Assembly (NCBI RefSeq): GCF_030700285.1
Contig: NZ_JAUYZJ010000001.1
Location: 186,001-250,000, forward strand
Direction: 5' to 3'
DNA length: 64,000 nt
Source of the DNA: Methylobacterium sp. NEAU K
Lineage (GTDB): Bacteria > Pseudomonadota > Alphaproteobacteria > Rhizobiales > Beijerinckiaceae
This document shows, piece by piece, positions 6,627 to 14,420 of this stretch. The notes under the pieces were generated by a model. The model was not told the DNA's origin. It saw only the letters and a program-made list of their open reading frames with translations, and made no database searches. A program made the position numbers and the translations under genes. How positions within the stretch are numbered: position 1 is the first letter of the stretch; each line of letters begins with the position of its first letter.

Positions 6627-7070
6627 ATGACCCTCGACACCGAGGTTTCCTCCCTAAGGCAGGTACCCCTGTTCCGCGAGGTGGAACCGGCGCGCCTGAA
6701 GCTCCTGGCGTTCACCAGCGAGCGCGTGCATTTCGAGCCCGGCCAGCGCTTCTTCGCCCGCGGCGACGTGGCGGATGCGGCCTACGTGATCCTCAAGGGG
6801 ACCGCGGAGGTGAGTATCGACGGGCCGGCCGGCCCGGTGCGGCTGGCGCTGCTCGGCCAGGATGCCCTCGTGGGAGAGATGGGCATCCTGGCCGAGCAGC
6901 CCCGTTCGGCCACCGTGACGGCCGAGTCGGCGGTGACGGCCCTGCGCATCGACCGCGGGGTGTTCCTGGAGTTGCTGGCGCAGTTTCCCCAGATCAGCAT
7001 CGCGCTGATGCGTGTTCTGGCTCTGCGGCTGGAACAGACCAACCAAGCCCTTGCCGAGAGCCGGGGCTGA
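6627..7070 (+). CDS. Cyclic nucleotide-binding (CRP-like) domain protein without HTH
   Basis: 147 residues made almost entirely of one cNMP-binding beta-roll: LRQVPLFREVEPARLKLLAF at the start, GQRFFARGDVADAAYVILKG, then LVGEMGILAEQPRSATVTAE, which is the phosphate-binding cassette with the conserved GE and RSAT residues. The C-terminal helix ends at ALAESRG, with no DNA-binding helix-turn-helix. It is therefore unlikely to bind DNA itself and may be a regulatory subunit or partner protein. Start ATG 6627 has GGAG 8 nt upstream. It is divergent from the Sco-like gene, about 50 bp apart. Confidence 0.85.
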   Translation: MTLDTEVSSLRQVPLFREVEPARLKLLAFTSERVHFEPGQRFFARGDVADAAYVILKGTAEVSIDGPAGPVRLALLGQDALVGEMGILAEQPRSATVTAESAVTALRIDRGVFLELLAQFPQISIALMRVLALRLEQTNQALAESRG

Positions 7071-7078
7071 GGCGGGCT

Positions 7079-7522
7079 TCATTCCGTCGGATAGGTGATG
7101 AACTCCAGGAGCGAGCCGTCCGGGTCGCGGAAATAGACGCTGCGGCCGGGTCCGGCAGCGCCATGCCGGTCGATCGGGCCGAGTTCCACCGCCACGCCCG
7201 CGGCCTCAAGATGCGCCATCGCGTCCTCGATGGTGCCCGACCAACGAAAGCAGAGATCGCTGTTGCCGGGCAGCACGGGCTTCGCCGCCACCGGATCCGC
7301 GTTCACCCCGGGACCGTGGCAGTTAAGCTGCACACCCCCGAACCGATAGGCGAAGCCCTTGTCCCGCTCGATCAGCTCGGCACCGACCACATCCCGGTAG
7401 AAGGCGTTCGACCGGGCCCAATCGGTGACGTGGATCACGCAATGGTCGAGGTGGATTGCGGGACGCAGCGGTACCGCGGGCACGACCATCGCCTCGATCG
7501 GAAGAGTCTCGGTCTCTGGCAT
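7079..7522 (-). CDS. VOC family (glyoxalase/bleomycin resistance-type) protein
   Basis: 147 residues with the two beta-alpha-beta-beta-beta repeats of the vicinal oxygen chelate fold. The first begins IHLDHCVIHVTDWARSNAFYRDVVG and the second is near LCFRWSGTIEDAMAHLEAAGV. A metal-site glutamate lies in YFRDPDGSLLEFITYP. The first repeat has His in LDHCVIHV. The substrate cannot be told; the family includes dioxygenases and resistance proteins. ATG 7522 sits behind GGAGGTGA; an adjacent GTG at 7525 is an alternative. Confidence 0.88.
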   Translation of the reverse strand: MPETETLPIEAMVVPAVPLRPAIHLDHCVIHVTDWARSNAFYRDVVGAELIERDKGFAYRFGGVQLNCHGPGVNADPVAAKPVLPGNSDLCFRWSGTIEDAMAHLEAAGVAVELGPIDRHGAAGPGRSVYFRDPDGSLLEFITYPTE

Positions 7523-7681
7523 CACTCACCTCCGCGGCCTGCACATTGGAGCCGGGCCACCGGACCGAATTAGGGCGCAACCATGGCCGCGGAAGCAGGC
7601 GCTCGCGGTGCGCTGCGGCGCAAAAGCTACATCGTCGCCGGCGGGGAGACGGTAGGCATGGGGCCGAGGACCGTAGCCCGT

Positions 7682-8374
7682 ATGACAGGACCCATGATCG
7701 TATCCAGCCCGTCGGCCTGGAGCCGAATTCGCCGGCTCCTGCTCTCGCGAATTCTGCTCGCCGTGGTGGCGATTGCCCCGCTGGCAGCCTGCCAAACGCG
7801 CTCCGTCCAGGTTGCGCAGGACGACGAATCAGCCTGGTATGTCGGCACGAAGCCCGACAAGCCCTACGACATTCCGCTGGTCGACACCCAGCGCCTCGAC
7901 CCGAAGTATCGCCGCCAGCAAGTGAGCTACAACGGCCCGGAGCAGCCCGGCACGATCGTCGTCGACATCGACAAGCGCCAACTCGTCCTGGTGCAAGCGG
8001 ATGGGACCGCGATGCAGTACGGTGTCGGCGTCGGCAAGGCCGGTTTCTCCTGGAAGGGCGAGGCGCGGGTCGGCCGCAAGGGCGTCTGGCCGGACTGGAG
8101 CCCGACCACCACGATGGTCTCTCTGAACCCCGACCTGCCACGCATCCGCAAGGGTGGCCTCGACAATCCGCTTGGGGCACGCGCCCTCTACCTGTACCAG
8201 GGCAATCGCGACATCCTGTTCCGTATCCACGGCACCAACGAACCGTGGAGCATCGGCGAGCAGATGTCGTCCGGTTGCGTCCGGATGCTCAACGAGGACA
8301 TCGCCGACCTCTACGAGCGCGTGCCGGTCGGCACCCGGGTACTGGTGAAGCGCAACGGCAAATACCGGGCCTGA
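7682..8374 (+). CDS. L,D-transpeptidase (YkuD domain) lipoprotein
   Basis: About 230 residues. An N-terminal hydrophobic stretch ends in the lipobox LAAC, so it is probably an outer-membrane lipoprotein. The YkuD catalytic domain follows (TIVVDIDKRQLVLVQADGTA), with the signature IHGTNEPWSIGEQMSSGCVRM that holds the catalytic His and Cys. Such enzymes form 3-3 cross-links in peptidoglycan or attach proteins to it. The start is uncertain: ATG at 7658, 7682 or 7694 would all keep the signal peptide. Confidence 0.9.
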   Translation: MTGPMIVSSPSAWSRIRRLLLSRILLAVVAIAPLAACQTRSVQVAQDDESAWYVGTKPDKPYDIPLVDTQRLDPKYRRQQVSYNGPEQPGTIVVDIDKRQLVLVQADGTAMQYGVGVGKAGFSWKGEARVGRKGVWPDWSPTTTMVSLNPDLPRIRKGGLDNPLGARALYLYQGNRDILFRIHGTNEPWSIGEQMSSGCVRMLNEDIADLYERVPVGTRVLVKRNGKYRA

Positions 8375-8396
8375 ACCCCGGTCATCGAGCCGGCGA

Positions 8397-8654
8397 TCAG
8401 CCCGCGGGCTTCTGCGCGGCGAGGGCATCCTGAATCGATCGAGCGCCGGCGAGCCGACCCGATCCCGCGCGGTCTCGGGTGGCCTCGCCGGGCCGTCCAT
8501 CCGGGGTGATCCCGTCGCTCGCGAGCACCGTGGCCGCCGTGAGCCCCGATGTCGCGTCGGCGGCCGGAAGGCCGGGTCCGATGGCGTAACTGCCCCAGAC
8601 CAAGAGCGCTGCACATAAAGCTAAGGCGCCGAGTAGGGTCTTGAGCAGCATCAT
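8397..8654 (-). CDS. Small membrane-anchored or secreted protein, 85 aa
   Basis: MMLLKTLLGALALCAALLVWGSYAIGPGL is a clear N-terminal membrane segment or signal peptide. A soluble tail rich in Ala/Gly/Asp follows. No family is recognised. Two adjacent ATG codons (8654, 8651) can start it. A perfect EcfG promoter ends at 8663, so the predicted transcription start falls on or within a few bases of the ATG. The mRNA would then be leaderless or nearly so, and no Shine-Dalgarno is visible. It belongs with the stress genes to the left. Confidence 0.7.
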   Translation of the reverse strand: MMLLKTLLGALALCAALLVWGSYAIGPGLPAADATSGLTAATVLASDGITPDGRPGEATRDRAGSGRLAGARSIQDALAAQKPAG

Positions 8655-8662
8655 GACGGCTC

Positions 8663-8687
8663 AACGATCGCTCGGGATCGCCGTTCC
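8663..8687 (-). promoter_or_regulatory. EcfG-type promoter for the 85-aa gene
   Basis: Minus strand GGAAC (8687-8683), 16 bp, CGTT (8666-8663), perfect consensus. Its -10 element is only 8 bp from the first ATG. Confidence 0.75.
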
Positions 8688-8842
8688 CGGCCCGTTCCCG
8701 GGAACGCTTTCGTAGCGCCGAGGGGGCATCATCCGCCCGGAGCATTGCACCGGATGCAGCCGATCCGGGAAAATCGCCACAATGGCCGACGATCCTGAGG
8801 CCTTCCAAAAACCTCTTCCGCCCCTTCGTGGACATCCGCGTG

Positions 8843-9343
8843 ATGATGCGTTCGACACTCGCCCTGTTCCTCCTCTGCGGTCCCGCCGCCGCGGCCGGGA
8901 CGATCAGCGGTCCGGCGACGGTGATCGACGGCGATACGATCGAGGTGCACGGCACCCGCATCCATCTCTACGGCATCGACGCCCCCGAGCCGGCGCAGAG
9001 TTGCGAGACCGCCAAGGGCCAGGAATACCGCTGCGGCCGCGACGCCGCGCTGGCGCTTGGCGCGCATATCGCCGGTGCCCTCGTCACCTGCGAGCGGCGC
9101 GAAGCTGCCGCGGGCCGCGTCTCGGGCCTCTGCCACGCACATGGCGAGGACCTGTCCGCCTGGATGGTCGCGCAGGGCCACGCCCTGGCCAGCCGGCACG
9201 TGCCGGCAGCCTATACCCGCCAAGAGGGCCGTGCCTGGGCGACGCGCCGCGGCCTATGGGCCGGCACCTTCGAGAAGCCCGCCGACTGGCGCCAGGACCG
9301 GCGGCGCATCGAGGCGTCGGCCGGGGCGAGCACGGCCGACTAG
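8843..9343 (+). CDS. Thermonuclease (SNase-like) family secreted protein
   Basis: 166 residues with signal peptide MMRSTLALFLLCGPAAAAG. The SNase OB-fold follows, recognisable from VIDGDTIEVHGTRIHLYGIDAPEPAQ. The Asp and Arg/Glu positions typical of this family are visible, and four cysteines could form disulphides. Members of this periplasmic group are annotated as thermonuclease-like, but many lack proven nuclease activity. Two ATG codons (8843, 8846) are possible, and a GTG at 8828 would lengthen the signal peptide. It converges on the AI-2E-type permease gene with only 5 bp between stops. Confidence 0.85.
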   Translation: MMRSTLALFLLCGPAAAAGTISGPATVIDGDTIEVHGTRIHLYGIDAPEPAQSCETAKGQEYRCGRDAALALGAHIAGALVTCERREAAAGRVSGLCHAHGEDLSAWMVAQGHALASRHVPAAYTRQEGRAWATRRGLWAGTFEKPADWRQDRRRIEASAGASTAD

Positions 9344-9348
9344 GCGAC

Positions 9349-10467
9349 TCAGGCCTCCTGTTCGTGCCCTTCGGTGAATTCCCGCCACAGCAGCACGAGG
9401 GCGGCCATCACAGCCGGACCGACGAACAGGCCGAGCAGCCCGAAGGTCTCGACGCCGCCGAGGATCCCGAGCAGCACCCAGAGGAAAGGCAGCTTGGTGG
9501 TGCCGCCGATCAGAGCCGGACGCACGAAGTGGTCGGCCACGAAGGTCACCACGAGGCCGGCAGCCGCCACCACCAGCGCCGCTGTCACCGAGCCCGCCGC
9601 CACCAGGAGCAGCGCGGCGATGGCGATGGCGAGCGCTGCGCCGAACGGGATCATCGCCGCGACGGCGGTGAGCGCACCGAGCAGCACCGGATGCGGTACA
9701 CCGGCGAAATAGTAGACGATCCCGAGTAGGAATCCTTCGCCGAGTCCCACCAGCACGAGGCCGTCGACGGTGCCGTGAACGGAAGCCACCATCTGCCGGG
9801 CGACCCGCTCGCCGCGCGGCCCGAACAGGCGGTCGCAGGCGGCCAGGGCCTGACCCGTCACCGTGCGCCAGTCGCGGAACAGGAAGAACAGGGCCACCAG
9901 GCTGAAGCCGAACAGCACGATCCTGTGCACCACTTCGCGCCCGAAATTGCGCGATGCCCCCAGCACGGAGCCGTTGTCGAAGCGGTGGATCAGGTCGGAA
10001 CCCGCCTGCGCGTGCCCCAGATTGTCGTTCCACCAAGCCGTTGCCTGAGCGGCGCCGAAGGGAAGATGCTGGAGAAAGTCAGGTGCCGGGATACCGCTCG
10101 CCTCGGCGTTGCGCACGAACTCGGCCACGTCGTGGGCCTCCCGCGCCGCCTGCACGCCCAGGACCACGAGGGGGGCGAGGAACACCAGCGCTACGGCCAT
10201 CGTCATGAGCGTCGGCAGGAGCAGGTTGTGGCGTCCCGGCGGGAAGCGCCGCTCCAGGCGGGCATAGACCGGCCAGAGGGCGATGGCGAGCACGACCGCC
10301 CAGGCGAGGGCCGGCAGGAACTCGTGCAGAATCCACAGGCCCAGGGCGGAGAGCGCCAGGACCAGCATGACCCGGGCCGCCTCCTGCGAGCGCGCGCGCT
10401 CCGCCGGAGGGAGAGTCGGCGCGTCGATCCGCGCCGGGTCGGTGACGGGCTGGGTTATCGGTAGCAT
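9349..10467 (-). CDS. AI-2E family transporter (YdiK/PerM-like)
   Basis: 372 residues with about eight membrane segments arranged as in the PerM/AI-2E family: two at the N-terminus, a large soluble loop (about 120-200), then a dense C-terminal cluster including GVPHPVLLGALTAVAAMIPF and VTFVADHFVRPALIG. The motifs AMIPFG and FVRPALIGG are characteristic. Function ranges from signal export to ion exchange; the substrate is unknown here. The ATG has AGGAG at good spacing. The N-terminal 35 residues are cytoplasmic and polar. Confidence 0.88.
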   Translation of the reverse strand: MLPITQPVTDPARIDAPTLPPAERARSQEAARVMLVLALSALGLWILHEFLPALAWAVVLAIALWPVYARLERRFPPGRHNLLLPTLMTMAVALVFLAPLVVLGVQAAREAHDVAEFVRNAEASGIPAPDFLQHLPFGAAQATAWWNDNLGHAQAGSDLIHRFDNGSVLGASRNFGREVVHRIVLFGFSLVALFFLFRDWRTVTGQALAACDRLFGPRGERVARQMVASVHGTVDGLVLVGLGEGFLLGIVYYFAGVPHPVLLGALTAVAAMIPFGAALAIAIAALLLVAAGSVTAALVVAAAGLVVTFVADHFVRPALIGGTTKLPFLWVLLGILGGVETFGLLGLFVGPAVMAALVLLWREFTEGHEQEA

Positions 10468-10769
10468 CCGTCGATTCTCCTGGCGACGCTCGAATGATCG
10501 CGCTTGTCCTTAGGCCGGTTCGCGCGCACCGGGACACGTGGCTGCGCACGTCCCGGCCGGCAAATCCGGACCAGCGCTGCAACGCGTCAGGAACGGCCGC
10601 GGTTGCCGCCCCTGACCCCCTCGTGTAGAGGTCGCGGCCGTCCGACGGGGCCGCGTGTGAGGGCCCCGTACGCGCAGGGTGGCCGCGCGGGGCGTGAGCG
10701 CCGGGTCGCCCGGCATCGAGGGGGCTCCCCGCCCGGCCGATCCCGAATTCGAACAGCCCGCGAGAAGAC
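10468..10769. other. Intergenic region upstream of acpXL
   Basis: About 300 bp holding the divergent promoters of the AI-2E-type gene and the acpXL operon. There is an imperfect palindrome at about 10531-10556 (CGGGACACGTG...CACGTCCCG arms) that could be a regulator site. No EcfG match was seen; the GGAAC at 10584 lacks a -10 partner. Confidence 0.35.
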
Positions 10770-11078
10770 ATGTCCGACGAGCCCTCCCACGGCAGCGCCA
10801 CTTTCGAGCGTGTGGCCGACATCATAGCCGAGACGGCCGACATTCCGCGGGAGAAGATCACCCCGGAGAGTCACGCCATCGACGACCTCGGCATCGACAG
10901 CCTCGCGTTCCTCGACATCGCCTTCGCGGTCGACAAGGCCTTCGGGATCAAGTTGCCGCTGGAGCGCTGGACCCAGGAAGTCAACGAGGGCAAGGTCCCG
11001 GCGGAGCAGTACTTCGTCCTCAAGAACCTGTGCGCGCGCATCGACGCCCTGGTGGCCGAGAAGGCCGCCAAGGTCTGA
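10770..11078 (+). CDS. acpXL: Acyl carrier protein AcpXL
   Basis: A 102-aa acyl carrier protein of the special XL type, with [20 protein letters not shown] holding phosphopantetheine serine S44. It is longer than the usual ~78-aa AcpP, with the added C-terminal segment [24 protein letters not shown] that marks rhizobial AcpXL. AcpXL carries the very-long-chain hydroxy fatty acid (such as 27-OH-C28) that is transferred to lipid A. It is first in a tight set with the dehydratase and synthase genes. Confidence 0.93.
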   Translation: MSDEPSHGSATFERVADIIAETADIPREKITPESHAIDDLGIDSLAFLDIAFAVDKAFGIKLPLERWTQEVNEGKVPAEQYFVLKNLCARIDALVAEKAAKV

Positions 11079-11103
11079 CGCCCGCGAGCCCGACGCAGCC
11101 CCC

Positions 11104-11571
11104 ATGCGCCTCGAATATTTCGAGATGATCGATTCCGTGCGGCACCTCAACCGGGCCGCCGGCCGGATCGAGGCGCTCGCCCGGGTGCCGCTGGAGAGCC
11201 CCGTCTTCGAGGGGCACTTCCCGGGCCACCCCCTGGTGCCAGGGGTCCTGCTGACAGAGACGATGGCGCAGGCCTCGGGCTACCTCGTGCTGGCCCACCT
11301 CGATTTCGCCCGGATGCCCTTCCTCACAGGCGTCGACAAGGCCCGGTTCCGTGCCTTCGTTGGACCGGGGGCTGAATTGACCGTGACGGCAAGCCTGGAA
11401 CACGACGGCTCGGGTTATGCGGTGACCAAGGCCGCGATCAGCCACGCCGGTAAGGCGCTCTGCGACGCGGAGCTGCGCTTCCGCACGATGCCGTTCCCCG
11501 ACGGGCTCGATGCGCCGATGCGTGCGCGGGCCCGGGCGATCGGCCTGTTCCCGGACGTGGGGCAGCCGTGA
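11104..11571 (+). CDS. FabZ-like 3-hydroxyacyl-ACP dehydratase of the XL cluster
   Basis: 155 residues with a hot-dog fold. The central motif FEGHFPGHPLVPGVLLTETMAQ contains the catalytic His38 and Glu52. It matches the second gene of the acpXL clusters of rhizobia, where it dehydrates hydroxyacyl intermediates during VLCFA elongation on AcpXL. It lies 25 bp after acpXL, and its stop overlaps the start of the next gene (GTGA), so the two are translationally coupled. Confidence 0.88.
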   Translation: MRLEYFEMIDSVRHLNRAAGRIEALARVPLESPVFEGHFPGHPLVPGVLLTETMAQASGYLVLAHLDFARMPFLTGVDKARFRAFVGPGAELTVTASLEHDGSGYAVTKAAISHAGKALCDAELRFRTMPFPDGLDAPMRARARAIGLFPDVGQP

Positions 11572-12695
11572 GCCGCCCGGTCCTCGTTACCGGCCTCGGC
11601 CTCGTCTCCTGCGCCGGAGAGGGGATCGCGGCGCATCTCGCGGCCCTCGACCTGGAGGCGGCCCCGCGGACCGACACGGAGGCCTTCGCGCCCTATCCGG
11701 TGCATCCGGCGCCGCCGATCGCGTGGGACGGGCAGATCCCCAAGCGCAGCGACCAGCGCCAGATGGAGGCGTGGCAGCGGCTCGGCGTCTACGCTGCCGG
11801 GCTCGCCCTCGACGACGCGGGTTTGAAGGAGGACGCCGCCCGCAAGCAGGCGCTCCACCTCGTCGTCGCGGCGGGCGGCGGCGAGCGCGACTACGCGGTC
11901 GACGGGGCGATCCTGACCGGGCTGCGGGACGCACCCGACCCCGGCGCCTACCTGAACGAACGGCTCCAGAACGATCTGCGTCCGACGCTGTTCCTGGCCC
12001 AACTGTCGAACCTACTCGCCGGCAACATCGCCATCGTGCACGGGGTCACGGGGGCGTCGCGCACCTTCATGGGCGAGGAATCGGCCGGGGTCGACGCCCT
12101 GCGGATCGCCCAGGCGCGAATCGCTTCGGGTCAGATCGAGGCGATCCTCGTCGGAGGCTCCTACAGCGCCGAGCGGCCGGACGTGCTGGTGATCCATGAG
12201 ATGGGCGGCCACCTCGCCCGCGGCTCCTACCGGCCGGTGTTCGAGCGTGGTGACGCCGGTGGGTTCATCCTCGGCAGCTGTGCCGCTTTCCTGATGCTCG
12301 AATCCGAATCGCATGCGGTCGCCCGCGGCGCCCGGGCTCTGGCCCGGCTGGACCGGGTGGCGAGCGACCGGACGCGGCGTGTGCCCGGCAGCGTCGCCGG
12401 CAGCCTTGAGGTTCTCTGGCGGCAAGCGGGGCTCGTGGACCCCGATCGCGTCCTATCGGGCGCCACCGGCCTCGCGCCGATCACCGTGGAGGAGCGGGAT
12501 GCCCTGGCGCGGCTCGCGTCGGGCGCGCGCGTCCGGGCGCTTGGCGACCTGATCGGGCACGGACTCGAGGTCGCGGCGCCGTTCGGAGCGGCGCTCGCCG
12601 CCGGACTTGTGGCCGCCGGCACCGCACGCGAGGTCGCGGTGACCACGGTCGGCCATCGCCGCGGCGAAGGCGTGCTGCGCCTGCTGCCAGCCTGA
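11568..12695 (+). CDS. fabF2XL: Degenerate beta-ketoacyl-ACP synthase (FabF2XL type)
   Basis: 375 residues with a thiolase fold, starting at GTG 11568. It has an N-terminal VLVTGLGLVSCAGEG, a middle NIAIVHGVTGASRTFMGEESAG and a C-terminal GDLIGHGLEVAAPFGAALAAG. The nucleophilic cysteine expected in this middle motif is replaced by Glu171, and the first active-site histidine region (HGT in FabF) reads ATGLAP. Only the later GH is kept. It is therefore probably a non-condensing partner, like a chain-length factor, for another FabF1XL, which is not in this window. It is third in the acpXL set; the usual following genes (fabF1XL, adh2XL, lpxXL) are absent. Confidence 0.82.
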   Translation: MSRPVLVTGLGLVSCAGEGIAAHLAALDLEAAPRTDTEAFAPYPVHPAPPIAWDGQIPKRSDQRQMEAWQRLGVYAAGLALDDAGLKEDAARKQALHLVVAAGGGERDYAVDGAILTGLRDAPDPGAYLNERLQNDLRPTLFLAQLSNLLAGNIAIVHGVTGASRTFMGEESAGVDALRIAQARIASGQIEAILVGGSYSAERPDVLVIHEMGGHLARGSYRPVFERGDAGGFILGSCAAFLMLESESHAVARGARALARLDRVASDRTRRVPGSVAGSLEVLWRQAGLVDPDRVLSGATGLAPITVEERDALARLASGARVRALGDLIGHGLEVAAPFGAALAAGLVAAGTAREVAVTTVGHRRGEGVLRLLPA

Positions 12696-13051
12696 GCGGA
12701 GCCCGCCCGCCGCGCCGGCCCGGCTCGCACGCCACAGAGTTCGGGTCATCCGACGCCGGAGCAAATCGCTATCGTCTTGTAATTGCGCCTCTTCTGGCGG
12801 TGACGCGGGTCTATTTCGGCCGAAGACACTCTCGCGGCGGCGATGCTGGTCCCGGTCGGAATATTTCTTCGCACTTGCCAATGGGCCGATGAAGGTCTAT
12901 CTAAACCTTCATCGGCACGTGTCCGGATATCTTGGACCGTTACGCCTTCGCAGGGCGGTTCTGACTTTCCTATCGCTATCGGTCGATGCCGGCGCCAACT
13001 CGATTGAGCGGGTGCCTTCTCTCACTACGCCTGCGAAGATCGAGGAATTCC
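12696..13051 (+). other. Long leader/promoter region of the cold-shock gene
   Basis: About 355 bp without a gene, with lower GC than its surroundings. It includes TTGTAATTGCG at about 12776 and a hairpin at 12885-12916. A long structured 5' leader is common for cold-shock genes, whose mRNAs refold at low temperature. Confidence 0.5.
12885..12916 (+). promoter_or_regulatory. 12-bp perfect inverted repeat in the csp leader
   Basis: Arms GCCGATGAAGGT (12885-12896) and ACCTTCATCGGC (12905-12916) around an 8-nt AT-rich loop, with no T tract. It lies 136 bp upstream of the csp ATG. It may be an mRNA hairpin or an operator. Confidence 0.5.
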
Positions 13052-13261
13052 ATGAGCACCGGAACCGTCAAGTGGTTCAACGAGACCAAGGGCTACGGCT
13101 TCATCCAGCCGGATGACGGCGGCAAAGACGTGTTCGTTCACGTCTCGGCTGTCGAGCGCGCCGGCCTGCGTGGCCTGAACGAAGGCCAGAAGGTCTCTTA
13201 CGAGCTGGAGACCGACCGCCGCAGCGGCAAGCAGTCCGCCGGCCAGCTCCAGACCGCCTAA
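13052..13261 (+). CDS. Cold-shock protein (CspA family)
   Basis: 69 residues, the full single cold-shock domain. It begins [20 protein letters not shown] with RNP1-type KGYGFI and RNP2-type [13 protein letters not shown] single-stranded RNA/DNA-binding chaperone that melts mRNA structure is expected. The ATG has GAGGAA upstream. It is monocistronic, with a terminator hairpin 24 bp after the stop. Confidence 0.96.
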   Translation: MSTGTVKWFNETKGYGFIQPDDGGKDVFVHVSAVERAGLRGLNEGQKVSYELETDRRSGKQSAGQLQTA

Positions 13262-13284
13262 TCGCCGTTCCGACGGCCCAATCC

Positions 13285-13312
13285 GAAGCCGCTCCCGATG
13301 GAGCGGCTTCTT
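13285..13312 (+). terminator. Terminator of csp
   Basis: Stem GAAGCCGCTC / GAGCGGCTTC with a short loop, followed by the imperfect T-rich TTCG. Confidence 0.7.
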
Positions 13313-13371
13313 CGTATCTAAATCCGATTTCGGGCCGGCGGCCGCGGGCCGCGCCCAACTCAGGAGTGTCT

Positions 13372-13740
13372 GTGAGCTTTCCGAATAAGCAGGGCGTCGT
13401 CGATCGACTGGAGGCCGCCGCGAAGGCGCGGTCCGAGATGCTGGCCCGGTTCCGGGCGCGCCCGTCTGCCGACGATCCGGTCGTCCTTGCCCGCCAGTCC
13501 GCCCGCCGCGCCGTGGTCGATGCCCGCGAGGCCCGCGCGGCCGAGCGCGCTGCACAACGCCAGGCCGAGATCGAGCGCGCCGCCGTGATGGCCGAGGCCG
13601 AGCGCCAGGCTGAGGCCGAGCGTAAGCTCGCCGAGCAACTGGCTGCCCAGGAGCGCGCCAAGGCCCTGCAGGCCGAGCAGAAGGCCCAGCGCGACGCGCG
13701 CTACCTCGCCCGAAAGGCGAAGGCCCAGAAGCGGCGCTGA
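13372..13740 (+). CDS. DUF6481 family protein, Ala/Arg/Glu-rich coiled coil
   Basis: 122 residues. The start MSFPNKQGVVDRLEAAAKARSEM matches the DUF6481 entry region. The rest is almost entirely a charged alpha helix (EARAAERAAQRQAEIERAA and similar), predicted coiled coil, ending in a basic tail. GTG 13372 was preferred because AGGAG lies 5 nt before it; a GTG at 13366 overlaps that ribosome site. Function unknown; such genes often sit beside csp genes in Rhizobiales. Confidence 0.75.
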   Translation: MSFPNKQGVVDRLEAAAKARSEMLARFRARPSADDPVVLARQSARRAVVDAREARAAERAAQRQAEIERAAVMAEAERQAEAERKLAEQLAAQERAKALQAEQKAQRDARYLARKAKAQKRR

Positions 13741-13778
13741 GGGCATCCTCGCACTGAAACCCACCACAGGAGCCTGGC

Positions 13779-13979
13779 ATGTCTCACAAGTTCAAGATCG
13801 GCCAGCGCGTCTGCCGGGCCCGGATCGGGCTTCCCGATGACAAGGGGACCGGCGAGGTGTTCGAGGTTCTTCGGCTCATGCCGGAGGACCAGACCGGCGA
13901 GCCCTCCTACCGGATCCGCACGGAAGGCGGTGAGCGGGCGATCCGCGAGAGCGAGCTGGTCGCGGCCCGGCGTATCTGA
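13779..13979 (+). CDS. Small conserved hypothetical protein, 66 aa
   Basis: MSHKFKIGQRVCRARIGLPDDKGTGEVFEVLRLMPEDQTGEPSYRIR then ERAIRESELVAA. The pattern (a short SH3-like beta-rich fold, beginning FKIGQRV and ending in a RESEL motif) resembles small conserved proteins of Rhizobiales, but no function is known. ATG 13779 has CAGGAG upstream. It follows the DUF6481 gene by 38 bp and is probably cotranscribed. Confidence 0.75.
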   Translation: MSHKFKIGQRVCRARIGLPDDKGTGEVFEVLRLMPEDQTGEPSYRIRTEGGERAIRESELVAARRI

Positions 13980-13991
13980 TCGGTCCGCGCC

Positions 13992-14420
13992 TCACGGCGT
14001 CCTGAACGTCACCAGGGCGTCGACACCGCCCAGCTTCGGGTGCCGGAAGGCCCGCTGAAGCCGAGGCTCTGCCACAGCCTCACGGACATGACGTTCGTGT
14101 TCACCACGCTGTTGAACTGCGTTGTCGAGACTCCGCGCTCACGCCCCCGGGCCAGGGCGTGCCTGCGCATAACCCGGGGGATGCCGCGCGCCGCGTCTGT
14201 CATGACGCCGCCATTGGCGACTCGGGCGCCCCCGTCCGACCAGTTGGCGCACGGCCAACAGGTGCCGAGCACCGCCTGATCCAGGTCCGCCACGAAGGTC
14301 TCGCGGTCCCCGCCTGTCCAGTGAGCGTCGGCCTCGCTGAGGGCTCGTCCGAGCACGCAGGTCAGGCCGGCCCGCTTGGTCGGCAGGATGATCGGACCGA
14401 TGGCTGCCTGATCCGCAGGT
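13992..14420 (-). pseudogene. GNAT acetyltransferase pseudogene
   Basis: The minus strand keeps recognisable GNAT sequence. It reads IGPIILPTKRAGLTCVLGRALSEADAHW, then GDRETFVADLDQAVLGT, then RERGVSTTQFNSVVNTN and SVRLWQSLGF. After SLGF the frame is lost. The expected C-terminus RAFRHPKLGGVDALVTFRTP continues in another frame to a stop at 13992, with the usual EIVGRLPG segment partly deleted. The acetyl-CoA loop (RGIGRAM-like) is also altered to RGIPRVM. There is no proper start codon. It abuts the end of the NAD kinase gene. Confidence 0.75.

Noticed and set aside
10584-10608. GGAAC upstream of acpXL
   Set aside because: No CGTT or GTT at 16-17 bp spacing; not called as a stress promoter.
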